From Gemmatimonadota bacterium (GTDB lineage: Bacteria > Gemmatimonadota > Gemmatimonadetes > Gemmatimonadales > GWC2-71-9): a stretch of DNA of 9,843 bases. The notes under the pieces were generated by a model that worked only from the letters and a program-made list of their open reading frames with translations, searched no databases and was not told where the DNA came from. Made by a program: the position numbers and the translations under genes. Below are positions 1 through 6,915 of this stretch, piece after piece. Positions within the stretch are counted from its first letter, which is position 1; each line of letters starts with the position of its first letter. The stretch lies in NCBI GenBank assembly GCA_003221075.1, contig QHUF01000177.1, forward strand, positions 1 to 9,843, in the 5' to 3' direction.

Positions 1-127
1 TCGCGATGGCGAAGGCGATCGCCAGCGGCAGTGCGACGATGCCGACGATGACGCCGGCAATCACGTCCCGGGTGAGTTGTTCCCGGTTGTAGTCCTGGAG
101 GGTCGTGAAAAGCTTGGGGACAAGCAC
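1..127 (-). CDS. SulP-family anion permease, N-terminal start only (runs off the left edge)
   Basis: Reading the minus strand from a GTG at 127-125 gives 42 codons that continue past the window edge. They begin VLVPKLFTTLQDYNREQL and continue with TRDVIAGVIVGIVALPLAIA. This is the characteristic SulP/SLC26 entry: a short cytoplasmic 'PKL..L..Y' segment, then the first membrane helix with 'D.iAG..vGivalPla.AfaiA'. Family members are membrane transporters for sulfate, bicarbonate or related anions, often with a C-terminal STAS domain; neither substrate nor STAS can be judged from 42 residues. The GTG is the only plausible start, because an in-frame TAG lies six codons upstream. No clear ribosome binding site precedes it. 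It is divergent from the broken serine hydrolase gene, with 27 bp between start codons. Confidence 0.8.
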   Translation of the reverse strand, partial: MLVPKLFTTLQDYNREQLTRDVIAGVIVGIVALPLAIAFAIA

Positions 128-131
128 GGCG

Positions 132-154
132 GCGAGAAGATACTAGATTCTCGC
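132..154. promoter_or_regulatory. Perfect 7-bp inverted repeat filling the divergent intergenic gap
   Basis: GCGAGAA (132-138), a 9-bp spacer (139-147) and TTCTCGC (148-154) form a perfect dyad. It occupies nearly all of the 27 bp between the SulP start (127, minus) and the serine hydrolase start (155, plus). The 9-bp spacing is like that of some repressor operators, CIRCE for example, but the arm sequence is not CIRCE. A shared operator, or an mRNA leader hairpin touching the start codon, are both possible. The regulator is unknown. Confidence 0.4.
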
Positions 155-1376
155 ATGAATTTCATCGCATCCCTCGGGCTCGTCCTGAGTCTGCAGCAGG
201 GCCTGCCATCCGACTCCGCCGTCCATGCGATCCTCCTGACACGCGTCAGTGCACTTCCCGACACGGGCAAACACGGGGAGGGCATCGTCGTCGGGCTGCT
301 GGACCAGGGCAGGCGCATAGTCGCGGTTGGGGTTGACGCCGATGACGTGTTCGAGATCGGCTCGATCACGAAGGTCTTCACCGCGTCGATCCTGGCCGAC
401 ATGGTGAGCCGCCGCGAAGTGCGGCTCGACGATCCGGTCGCGAAGTATCTCCCGAGCTCGGCGCACATCCCCTCACGCAACGGGCGCCAGATCACATTGC
501 TCGATCTGGCCACACAGTCCTCCGGCCTGCCGCGACATCGGCGCGACCTATGAGTACTCGAACCTCGGCGTGGGCCTGCTGGGACACGCGCTCGCACTCA
601 AGGCGGGGACGAGCTACGAGCAGCTCGTGACGCGACGAATTCTGACGCCGCTGCAGATGAAAGAAACGGCGATCACCCTCACACCGGCGCTGCGCGCCCG
701 CCTGGCACTTGGTCACGGTGGCGACGGCCATGTCGTGCCCAATTGGGACCTGCCGACCCTCGCCGGCGCGGGGGCGCTGCGTTCAACCGCGGCCGACATG
801 CTCACGTTTCTCGTGGCCAATCTCGATTCGACAAGGGCCCCGCTCTCGCGGACGCTGCAACAGACACACGGCGAGCGGCACGCGACCGACAACCCGAACC
901 TCAAGATCGGTCTCGCCTGGCACATTTTGTCGCGGCCGGCTGGGACGATCGTGTGGCACAACGGCGGGACGGGCGGCTATCGCAGCTTCATCGGCTTCGA
1001 TCCGGCGCGCCACGTCGCCGTCGTCGTGCTCTGCAATAACGGCAACGAGAATGTCGACGACATCGGCTTTCATCTGCTCGACGAGACGTTCCCGCTCAGC
1101 CCCCCGCGGCAACGGCACACCGAGGTCGCAGTGGACTCGCTGATCCTGCAGCGCTATGTGGGGGAATACGAGCTGGCCCCGACGTTCCACATCGTCATCA
1201 CGCGCGAGGCCGCACACCTGTTCGCTCAGGCGACCGCGCAGCCGCGGTTCGCGATCTTCGCGGAATCGGATTCGACGTTCTTTTTGAAGGCGGTCGACGC
1301 CCAGCTGACGTTCAGGGCAGACGGGCTCGTGCTACATCAGAACGGCCAGCACGTCCCGGGACGGAAAGTGCAGTGA
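155..1376 (+). pseudogene. Class-C beta-lactamase-like serine hydrolase, broken by an internal deletion and frameshift
   Basis: The first part (155-553) starts at ATG 155 with a hydrophobic N-terminus (MNFIASLGLVLSL) that may be a signal peptide. It reaches the catalytic Ser-Ile-Thr-Lys block (Ser70/Lys73 of this frame, codons 362-373) and the LLDLATQSSGLPR segment, then hits TGA at 551-553. The second part is in a different frame. It is recognisable from about 531 as RDIGATYEYSN (Tyr-Ser-Asn motif at 555-563) and runs to the TGA at 1374-1376. It carries the third motif His-Asn-Gly-Gly (957-968) and a C-terminal extension resembling the small beta domain of penicillin-binding-protein-like hydrolases. 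In intact relatives about 30-35 residues separate 'SGLPR' from 'DIGA.YEYSN'; here they are fused directly, so the gene lost roughly 100 bp, not a multiple of three. Members hydrolyse or bind beta-lactam-like or ester substrates in the envelope. Almost certainly non-functional unless the sequence has an error. Confidence 0.8.
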
Positions 1377-1389
1377 CGTGAGCCTGTCT

Positions 1390-2373
1390 CTATAGCGCGA
1401 TCCTCACCAGGCGCGCGCCGGCGCCGAGGACGCCGGCAAGGCCAGCACGGATCGAGTTAGGCGCGCCCACGAAGTCGAGCAGGACTCGACGCTCTTCGTC
1501 CGTGAAGAAGGGCCGACCGCCGATAGGGCTGATGCTGGGGCCCTCGTTCTCCGGGACGAAGCTCCCTCCCACTTTCGCGAACGGCGCATCGTTGACCAAA
1601 ACGATTTCGTCCCACGACCGCAATGTGTTGGCCCAGCCGACCGAGCCTTTCAACTCGGCGCTCCCGGCCGCATGCTGGACCGAGAGATCGAGGTCGTCAC
1701 CGTAGGTGTCGACGCCCATCTCCGCCGCATGGTGCAGCACCGCATGCAGGTCCGCCGCGGAATCATCGAGCTGCACGGTGGCGATCGTGTTGTGTAACCC
1801 GGAGCCGGGCTCCCCGGTCACCTGAAAGTCCAAGCGCTGCTGTCCGTCGCTCACGAAGCCCGTTGCGCTCGCCACGTTCTCCGGATCCGCCGCGCTGTGA
1901 CTGATGGTGTAGTCGACTAACGGCGCGGCGCCACCCGGAGCCGTTGCCACGCCGCGTACTGCCGTCGTACCGGGCGCGCTGGCGTCGAACAGGTCGAGCT
2001 GCCCAATCGCCGTGGCCGGGCACGCGATCGACCCGTCCGGAGCACGCTGGTACAGCACGACCCGGACGCCCGTGGCCGGGGCGCCGGAGTCGCCGCTCTC
2101 GGCGTAGCGCTGCGACGCGCAGGTGAACGCGAGCGTCTTCCCGAGCAACGAATCAGGAATGAGCGGCGCACCCGCCGCAGGTGCAGCCAATGGCACCCCA
2201 AACCGAAAGACGTCGAGCGAATGCACGAGCGGCGACGCGAAAACGGTGTTGACCACGGCAACGCTCGTGCCAAGCCCGCTCAGGTCCGCGAGCGGCCCGG
2301 TCGACTCGCCGCACCCCGCAGCGGTGAGCGCCAGCACTATCCAGGTGATCGGTCTTATGGGCTCCATCTTCAT
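1390..2373 (-). CDS. Putative lipoprotein of unknown function (327 aa)
   Basis: I do not recognise a known domain. The N-terminus is a clear type II signal peptide: MKMEPIRP, a hydrophobic run ITWIVLALT, then a lipobox-like AAGC with Cys21 as the expected lipidation site, followed by GESTGP. The mature part is Ala/Gly/Asp-rich and mostly beta-like, with two cysteines (around residues 85 and 118) that might form a disulfide. A GGGGG run 9 nt before ATG 2373 favours this start over the ATG two codons later. It follows the copper ATPase gene by 30 bp on the same strand and may share its transcript. No metal-binding signature links it clearly to copper. It is convergent with the broken hydrolase, with 13 bp between stop codons and no visible terminator hairpin. 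Confidence 0.8.
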   Translation of the reverse strand: MKMEPIRPITWIVLALTAAGCGESTGPLADLSGLGTSVAVVNTVFASPLVHSLDVFRFGVPLAAPAAGAPLIPDSLLGKTLAFTCASQRYAESGDSGAPATGVRVVLYQRAPDGSIACPATAIGQLDLFDASAPGTTAVRGVATAPGGAAPLVDYTISHSAADPENVASATGFVSDGQQRLDFQVTGEPGSGLHNTIATVQLDDSAADLHAVLHHAAEMGVDTYGDDLDLSVQHAAGSAELKGSVGWANTLRSWDEIVLVNDAPFAKVGGSFVPENEGPSISPIGGRPFFTDEERRVLLDFVGAPNSIRAGLAGVLGAGARLVRIAL

Positions 2374-2403
2374 TTTCTACTACCCCCGCCAGCCTGGACC
2401 GCG

Positions 2404-4422
2404 TCACAGGCCTGCGGAGGTTCTAGCCCACCATGTGCGTCGGCCAAGCAGCTGGGCGTTGAGGGCTACGATCACCGTGGATGCCGACATGAAGACTGCT
2501 CCGAGCGCCGGCGATAGCAGAATGCCGGTAGCCCGATAGAGCGCGCCGGCCGCGAGTGGAATGGCCACGGCGTTGTATCCCGTGGCCCACCACAGGTTCT
2601 GCACGATCTTGCGGTACGTCGCGCGGGCCAGGTCGATGATCGCGGGAACGTCCCGCGGGTCGGACCGCACCAACACGACGTCGGCGGACTCGATCGCCAC
2701 GTCCGTGCCCGCACCGATGGCGATACCTACGTCCGCTTCCACCAAAGCTGGGGCGTCGTTTACACCATCCCCCACCATCGCGACGGTCAGCCCGCGTGAC
2801 TTAATCTCCCGTATCTTCGCAGCCTTTTGATCCGGTAGGACTTCGGCGAAGTACTCATCGAGACCAAGCTCCTCCGCGACCCAGCGTGCGACGGGCGTTG
2901 CATCGCCCGTAAGCATCATGGAGCGGATACCCATTTCCTTTAGTCTCGTGAGCGCCTCCTTCGCCTCGGGCCGAATGATGTCCGCCAGCGCGATAGCGCC
3001 GACGACTTTGGTTTCGGCCAGCACATAGACAACCGTTTTGCCCTGCTGGGCCGCCTGTCGCACGAGCGCGTGGTCAGCCGTAAGCCGTTGTTCCTTCAGA
3101 TATCCGGGGCTCACTACAGCGACCCGGGTCCCGTCCACGATTCCGCGCGCGCCTCTACCCGGGATGGCCGCAACGTCCTGCGGCGCCGGGTACTTGATCG
3201 CCCTTTCGGTAGCAGCGCGCACTACACCTGTCGCAATCGGATGCTCGGATCGGCTTTCGATCGCGGCGGCCAGCCGCAGAATGTCACCCTCGCTGCGCCC
3301 ATCGAGTGAGATGACGTCGGTGACGCCGAACCGTCCTTCGGTCAGTGTGCCCGTCTTGTCGAAGACGATCGCATCGAGCGCACGAGCGCGCTCGAACGCC
3401 GCCCGATCACGGATCAGGAGGCCGCTCCGCGCCGAGAGCGCCGTCGAGACGGCTACCACGAGCGGGACCGCGAGGCCGAGCGCATGCGGGCACGTGATGA
3501 CCATAACGGTCACCATGCGCTCGAGCGCAAAATCGAGCTCGCGTCCGGCTAAGAGCCACGCGACGAGCGTCCCTGTGCCGGTCACGATCGCGATGATGGT
3601 CAGCCAAAGCGCCGCGCGATTGGCGAGATCCTGTGTGCGCGAACGGGTTTCCTGTGCGCGCCGGACGAGATCGATCACCTGCGCCAAGTAGGTCTCGGCG
3701 CCGGTTCGCGTCACGCGCACAGGGATCGCCGATTCGCCGTTGACCGCCCCGCCGAGCACCGCGTCGCCCGGACCTTTTTCGACCGGCTGGGACTCTCCCG
3801 TGAGCAACGCCTGGTTGACCGTGGTGCGGCCTTCGGTGATCGTGCCGTCCGTCGGGATTTTCTCGCCGGGCTTCACGAGCACGAGATCGCCAGCTTTCAG
3901 AGCCGTTAACGGGACGTCTTCCGTCGAGCCGTCCGAACGCAGACGGTGTGCCTCCACCGGAAGCAGGCGGACGAGCTCTTCTAGCGCGCGCGACGCACCC
4001 AACACCGAGCGCATCTCGAGCCAATGACCCAGCAGCATGATGTCGATGAGGGTCGCCGTCTCCCAGAAGAACACGGAGCCTGGCAGTCCGAACACGACAA
4101 CCGCGCTGTAGACGTAAGCGACTGTAATGGCGAGCCCGACCAGCGTCATCATGCCGGGCAACTTCTTCTTCAACTCCTCGACGAGCCCCGTCAGGAAGGG
4201 CCAGCCGCCGTAGAAGTAGACGGCCGAGGCGAACGCGAACCCGACGTAGCGGTCGCCGGGGAAGGCCAGCGCGCCACGCAGTCCCACGAGATGCTGCAAC
4301 ATCTCGGAAGTCGCCAGCACCGGGAGTGTGAGCGCGAGTGAGATCCAGAACCGGCGCCGGAAGTCGTCCACCATGCTGGCATGCCCACCATGCCCGTCAT
4401 GTCGGGCGATGGTGTCCGGCAC
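2404..4422 (-). CDS. copB: Copper-translocating P1B-type ATPase, CopB-like (start uncertain)
   Basis: An inner-membrane ion pump that uses ATP to move copper or silver out of the cytoplasm. Counting from GTG 4422 (672 aa), the P-type ATPase motifs are all present: TGES at 208-211, the transport motif Cys-Pro-His at 311-313, DKTGT with phosphorylated Asp355, the HP pair at 394-395, TGD at 505-507 and GDGVNDAP at 551-558. The last membrane helices hold GYN (615-617) and MSAST with Asn655. Cys-Pro-His rather than Cys-Pro-Cys places it in the P1B-3 (CopB) group. CopB proteins usually begin with a His-rich cytoplasmic segment. Here only HDGHGGH lies inside the GTG start, while the same open frame upstream (4476-4423) encodes six more histidines but has no ATG, GTG or TTG. 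No ribosome binding site precedes GTG 4422. An ATG at 4374 is another candidate. The gene follows the EamA transporter gene by 70 bp, or 16 bp if the longer N-terminus is translated. Confidence 0.95.
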   Translation of the reverse strand: MPDTIARHDGHGGHASMVDDFRRRFWISLALTLPVLATSEMLQHLVGLRGALAFPGDRYVGFAFASAVYFYGGWPFLTGLVEELKKKLPGMMTLVGLAITVAYVYSAVVVFGLPGSVFFWETATLIDIMLLGHWLEMRSVLGASRALEELVRLLPVEAHRLRSDGSTEDVPLTALKAGDLVLVKPGEKIPTDGTITEGRTTVNQALLTGESQPVEKGPGDAVLGGAVNGESAIPVRVTRTGAETYLAQVIDLVRRAQETRSRTQDLANRAALWLTIIAIVTGTGTLVAWLLAGRELDFALERMVTVMVITCPHALGLAVPLVVAVSTALSARSGLLIRDRAAFERARALDAIVFDKTGTLTEGRFGVTDVISLDGRSEGDILRLAAAIESRSEHPIATGVVRAATERAIKYPAPQDVAAIPGRGARGIVDGTRVAVVSPGYLKEQRLTADHALVRQAAQQGKTVVYVLAETKVVGAIALADIIRPEAKEALTRLKEMGIRSMMLTGDATPVARWVAEELGLDEYFAEVLPDQKAAKIREIKSRGLTVAMVGDGVNDAPALVEADVGIAIGAGTDVAIESADVVLVRSDPRDVPAIIDLARATYRKIVQNLWWATGYNAVAIPLAAGALYRATGILLSPALGAVFMSASTVIVALNAQLLGRRTWWARTSAGL

Positions 4423-4492
4423 GATGTGATGATCGTGTGCCGGAACGGACGAAGGCGCGTGCTGATGATGGGACGTTATCGTACCCCGAAAC

Positions 4493-5359
4493 CTACGGGT
4501 GGGAACCTCCCGTCGAAACCCACGACCCGACGAGGATCAAGCCCAAGCCTGCGACCGAGACGAGGCTGAGCCGCTCTCCCAGGGTCACGACTCCCACGAT
4601 CACCGCGACCAGCGGATTCACGTACGTGATCACGCTGGCTCGACTCGGCCCGGCCTCGGCGATCAACCGAAAGAAGACGAGCAATCCGGCTGCGGTGCAG
4701 ATGATGCCCAGCACGGCGATCGCGATCAGGGCAGACACCGATGGTAGCTGGCCTGGAAATGTCGCGATCGCCGGCGGGAGCAGCGCGACGGTGGCAATCA
4801 ACAGGCTCGCCGTCACGGGTCCCAGCGGGTCGAGATCCGAAAGCCGGCGGCTGACGATGATCGGAGCGATGGCGTAGCCGAGCGTCGCCACCAGCACGAG
4901 CGCGGCGCCGAGCAGCTCGGTCGCTCGGCCGGCGACGTCGAAGCCGAGTAGAGCGACGACTCCGGCGAAGCCGATGAGCAGGCCGATCAGACGCTTGCCG
5001 CTCAAGTGCTCGCCGGGAATCAGTCGCAGCGAGAGCAACGCCACCATCAGTGGCATTGTCGCGACGAGAATCGCGGTGAGTGACGACGTGATGTACTGCT
5101 CGCCGATCGAAATCAGGATGAACGGGACGGCGACTTCACACGCGGTGTAGCCGATGATGGCGGCGGTGCGCTCGCGCAGGCCCTGGAGCACTTTGCGCCG
5201 AATCGCGAGCGGCAGCAGCAGTGCTGCCGCGAGCGCGATGCGCGACCACGCGATGAATGCCGGCGCGATGCCGGCATCGACCGCAATCTTGATGAAGAGA
5301 TACGGGACGCCCCAGATCACGGAGCTGAGAATGAAGAGGAGCCAGGCTCGCCTTGTCAT
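4493..5359 (-). CDS. EamA/DMT-family transporter (RhaT-like permease)
   Basis: A 288-residue polytopic membrane protein with the two tandem EamA repeats (about residues 5-135 and 150-285) and roughly ten hydrophobic helices, the normal size for the family. Diagnostic segments are the N-terminal 'SSVIWGVPYLFIKIA' and the late 'ASVITYVNPLVAVIVG' followed by 'LGERLS', typical of drug/metabolite exporters of the DMT superfamily. Substrate cannot be predicted; many members export amino acids or other metabolites. ATG 5359 was chosen because the protein then starts exactly at the usual family N-terminus. The frame stays open upstream to about 5635, but that stretch lies inside the alpha/beta hydrolase gene and encodes an Arg-rich shadow. 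The hydrolase stop is only 5 nt upstream, so the two are probably co-transcribed and perhaps translationally coupled. Confidence 0.92.
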   Translation of the reverse strand: MTRRAWLLFILSSVIWGVPYLFIKIAVDAGIAPAFIAWSRIALAAALLLPLAIRRKVLQGLRERTAAIIGYTACEVAVPFILISIGEQYITSSLTAILVATMPLMVALLSLRLIPGEHLSGKRLIGLLIGFAGVVALLGFDVAGRATELLGAALVLVATLGYAIAPIIVSRRLSDLDPLGPVTASLLIATVALLPPAIATFPGQLPSVSALIAIAVLGIICTAAGLLVFFRLIAEAGPSRASVITYVNPLVAVIVGVVTLGERLSLVSVAGLGLILVGSWVSTGGSHP

Positions 5360-5364
5360 GCGCG

Positions 5365-6228
5365 CTAGTTGCCGCCGAAGAAACTCTTGGGAGTTTCGCC
5401 TCTGAGGAACTGCTCGATGATCGGGTGCAGCAGGCCCACCTGGGTGATGACGGCGGTGTGCGAGGTCGCGGGCAAAATGGCGAGGCGCGAGGCCGCCAGC
5501 GGTTTGCCCATGTCGCCCATAGCGCCGCCGCCGAGGAGGCGGAACAGGGACACGTTGTGCTCGAGCGTAGAGACGTCTGCGTCGCCGGCGATAATCAGCA
5601 CGGCGGTCTTCATGCTCTTCACGCCGGCCTCCCACGCCATCGGCTCGCTCTCGAGCGCGATCAGCTTGCGGGCGAGCTCGCGAAAACCGTTCGGGTTGAC
5701 TGCGAGCTTCCGATACTCCTGCTCGAGCATCGGAGGGAACATGGCCACGTTCATCTGCGGGATCATCGCCTTGAACTCCGGCTGCCAGCCCTGCGCGTCG
5801 TACGCGGCGGACGCCGCGACCAGACGGTTGATCTTCTCCGGGTGCCGGATCGCGAACTGCAGCCCCGTCGCGGCGCCCATCGAATAGCCAAACACGTCGG
5901 CCTTCTTGAGCCCCACGACGTCCATGAACGTGGCCACGTCGTCCGCGAGGTTGGGATAGGTGATGGGGCGATCGATATCGGTGGTCCGTCCGTGCCCTTG
6001 CAGCTCGAGCGCGTAAACCCGATGCGTCTTCGCGAGCTCCGGGATAATCGCGCCCATGGTCGGGATGTTCATGTAGGCGCCGTGCAGTACGATCAGCGGC
6101 TCACCCGAGCCGGACACTTCGTAGTACATCCGCATGCCGTTGACCTGGACGCGGTGACCAGTCGCCTGGGCAGCCGCAACGGTGGCGGCGCCGAGCATGA
6201 TGACCGCGGTGAGGGTGCTGCGGAACAT
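5365..6228 (-). CDS. Secreted alpha/beta-fold hydrolase
   Basis: A 287-residue protein with a type I signal peptide (MFRSTLTAVIMLGAATVAAA, likely cut after AQA near residue 22), so it should act in the periplasm or outside. The alpha/beta hydrolase landmarks are in order: an oxyanion-hole His-Gly at 49-50, the nucleophile elbow Gly-Tyr-Ser-Met-Gly with Ser116, an acid in GDAD (Asp216 or Asp218) and the catalytic His257 in ATSHTAV. 'LQGHGRT' at 77-82 is also typical. The family covers esterases, lipases and hydrolases of many small substrates; the substrate cannot be read from sequence. The start is well supported by an AGGAGG ribosome binding site (6239-6234) 5 nt before ATG 6228. It precedes the EamA transporter gene by 5 nt. 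Confidence 0.93.
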   Translation of the reverse strand: MFRSTLTAVIMLGAATVAAAQATGHRVQVNGMRMYYEVSGSGEPLIVLHGAYMNIPTMGAIIPELAKTHRVYALELQGHGRTTDIDRPITYPNLADDVATFMDVVGLKKADVFGYSMGAATGLQFAIRHPEKINRLVAASAAYDAQGWQPEFKAMIPQMNVAMFPPMLEQEYRKLAVNPNGFRELARKLIALESEPMAWEAGVKSMKTAVLIIAGDADVSTLEHNVSLFRLLGGGAMGDMGKPLAASRLAILPATSHTAVITQVGLLHPIIEQFLRGETPKSFFGGN

Positions 6229-6264
6229 CGGTTCCTCCTGGTTGGGTTGCCCGGTTTGATGGCT

Positions 6265-6393
6265 TCACTTCTGCGCCCGTGACGGCTTCTCGGTCACGGC
6301 ACCATGTCGAATGACATGGGCGATGGCCCGTGCATGGCCCAGTCCTAATCCGTAATCGTCCTTGAGCCACGCAATGATCTCTCGGAACTCCAC
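6265..6393 (-). pseudogene. DUF4287-like remnant or short ORF (C-terminal half only)
   Basis: Between the DoxX-like gene and the hydrolase, one minus-strand frame encodes EIIAWLKDDYGLGLGHARAI followed by AHVIRHG and a stop at 6267-6265. From memory this closely matches the C-terminal half of small DUF4287 proteins, which contain 'GEIVAWLK.D.gLGhGHAmAivhv'. The family's N-terminal half (Tyr-x-x-x-Ile, Lys-Thr-Gly, a second helix) is missing. Upstream the frame runs into the end of the DoxX-like gene without family similarity. The only normal in-frame start is GTG 6393, giving 42 residues; an AAGGAG (6411-6406) lies 12 nt before it, rather far. Probably a 5'-deleted remnant, although a short expressed protein cannot be excluded. 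DUF4287 proteins have no firmly established function. Confidence 0.55.
6277..6299. repeat. Perfect 7-bp inverted repeat upstream of the alpha/beta hydrolase
   Basis: CCGTGAC (6277-6283), a 9-nt spacer (6284-6292) and GTCACGG (6293-6299) form a perfect dyad 49 bp before the hydrolase start, inside the last codons of the DUF4287-like remnant. No T-tract follows on either strand, so it is not an obvious intrinsic terminator. It could be an operator or a chance hairpin in GC-rich DNA. Confidence 0.3.
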
Positions 6394-6412
6394 GAACCCT
6401 ATGCGCTCCTTG

Positions 6413-6799
6413 CTACCTGCGTCGAAGGGGAATCAGGGCACGCAGCAGCTCGTCACGCAGCCAGAGCCCTCCCCATACGAGAATGGCGATATAGATCGGA
6501 AACAATGTGGTGGAAAGAAGCGGACTGCCGATGCGCGCCTGCGCCGCGACGGCGCCACCGAGATAGCCCGTCAGGAGAATCGCGCCGAGGATCGACGTCG
6601 GCTGAAACACATACGCGATTGTACAGACCAGCTCGACGACGCCTAGACCGACCGAGAGGCTCAAGGGATAGCCGAGCCTGGCAAATGCGTCGACGACCGG
6701 CTGATTACGCAGCAGATGCCCGATTGTGTCGAAAAGCATGAAGAGTACCGCCAGCGCGCTGAGGACGCGTCCAGTCCAAAGCCTAGTGGTCGGTTGCAT
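6413..6799 (-). CDS. DoxX-like small membrane protein
   Basis: A 128-residue protein with four predicted membrane helices (roughly residues 9-29, 46-66, 69-88 and 96-117). The family pattern 'WTGRVLSALAVLFMLFD', 'LGYPLSLSVGLGVVEL' and 'TSILGAILLTGYLGGAVAAQ', then 'LFPIYIAILVWGGLWLRD', is typical of the DoxX-like (DoxX_2) group. Length and both ends fit a complete member. The biochemical role of this group is poorly known; relatives are linked to redox or thiol stress, and nothing here fixes a function. A strong GGAGG (6810-6806) sits 6 nt before ATG 6799 and defines the start. The gene lies 116 bp downstream of the VOC gene; I see no terminator between them. Confidence 0.9.
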   Translation of the reverse strand: MQPTTRLWTGRVLSALAVLFMLFDTIGHLLRNQPVVDAFARLGYPLSLSVGLGVVELVCTIAYVFQPTSILGAILLTGYLGGAVAAQARIGSPLLSTTLFPIYIAILVWGGLWLRDELLRALIPLRRR

Positions 6800-6915
6800 G
6801 ACGCTCCTCCCTGAAAGCGTTCTCTCGAAGTTGGCTCACCTAGACGACGAACGAGGACTCCGGAAATCGACAGGTGGCGTGCCAAGAGTCGGTGCTTGAG
6901 GACTGGACTATTGAT

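Noticed and set aside
61..597. Minus-strand open frame of 178 codons opposite the hydrolase N-terminal half
   Set aside because: Arg/Ser-rich shadow. The SulP start lies in a different minus-strand frame (1-127), and the plus strand carries the recognisable hydrolase.
2385..2405. CCAGCCTGG-type symmetry between the copper ATPase and lipoprotein genes as a terminator
   Set aside because: Too short, with no T-tract. The 30-bp gap is more consistent with read-through.
3038..3691. Plus-strand open frame of 217 codons antisense to the copper ATPase
   Set aside because: Ser/Arg/Thr-rich low-complexity translation over a region whose minus strand carries the DKTGT and CPH motifs; a shadow.
5360..5635. 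N-terminal extension of the EamA protein to 380 residues
   Set aside because: The extension lies inside the hydrolase gene, is Arg-rich with no membrane or EamA character, and the family N-terminus starts exactly at ATG 5359.
5353..6282. Plus-strand open frame of 309 codons antisense to the alpha/beta hydrolase
   Set aside because: Composition (HVHLRDHRLEL, RGGRRDQ) is typical of an antisense shadow. The minus strand has a signal peptide, catalytic triad and strong ribosome binding site.
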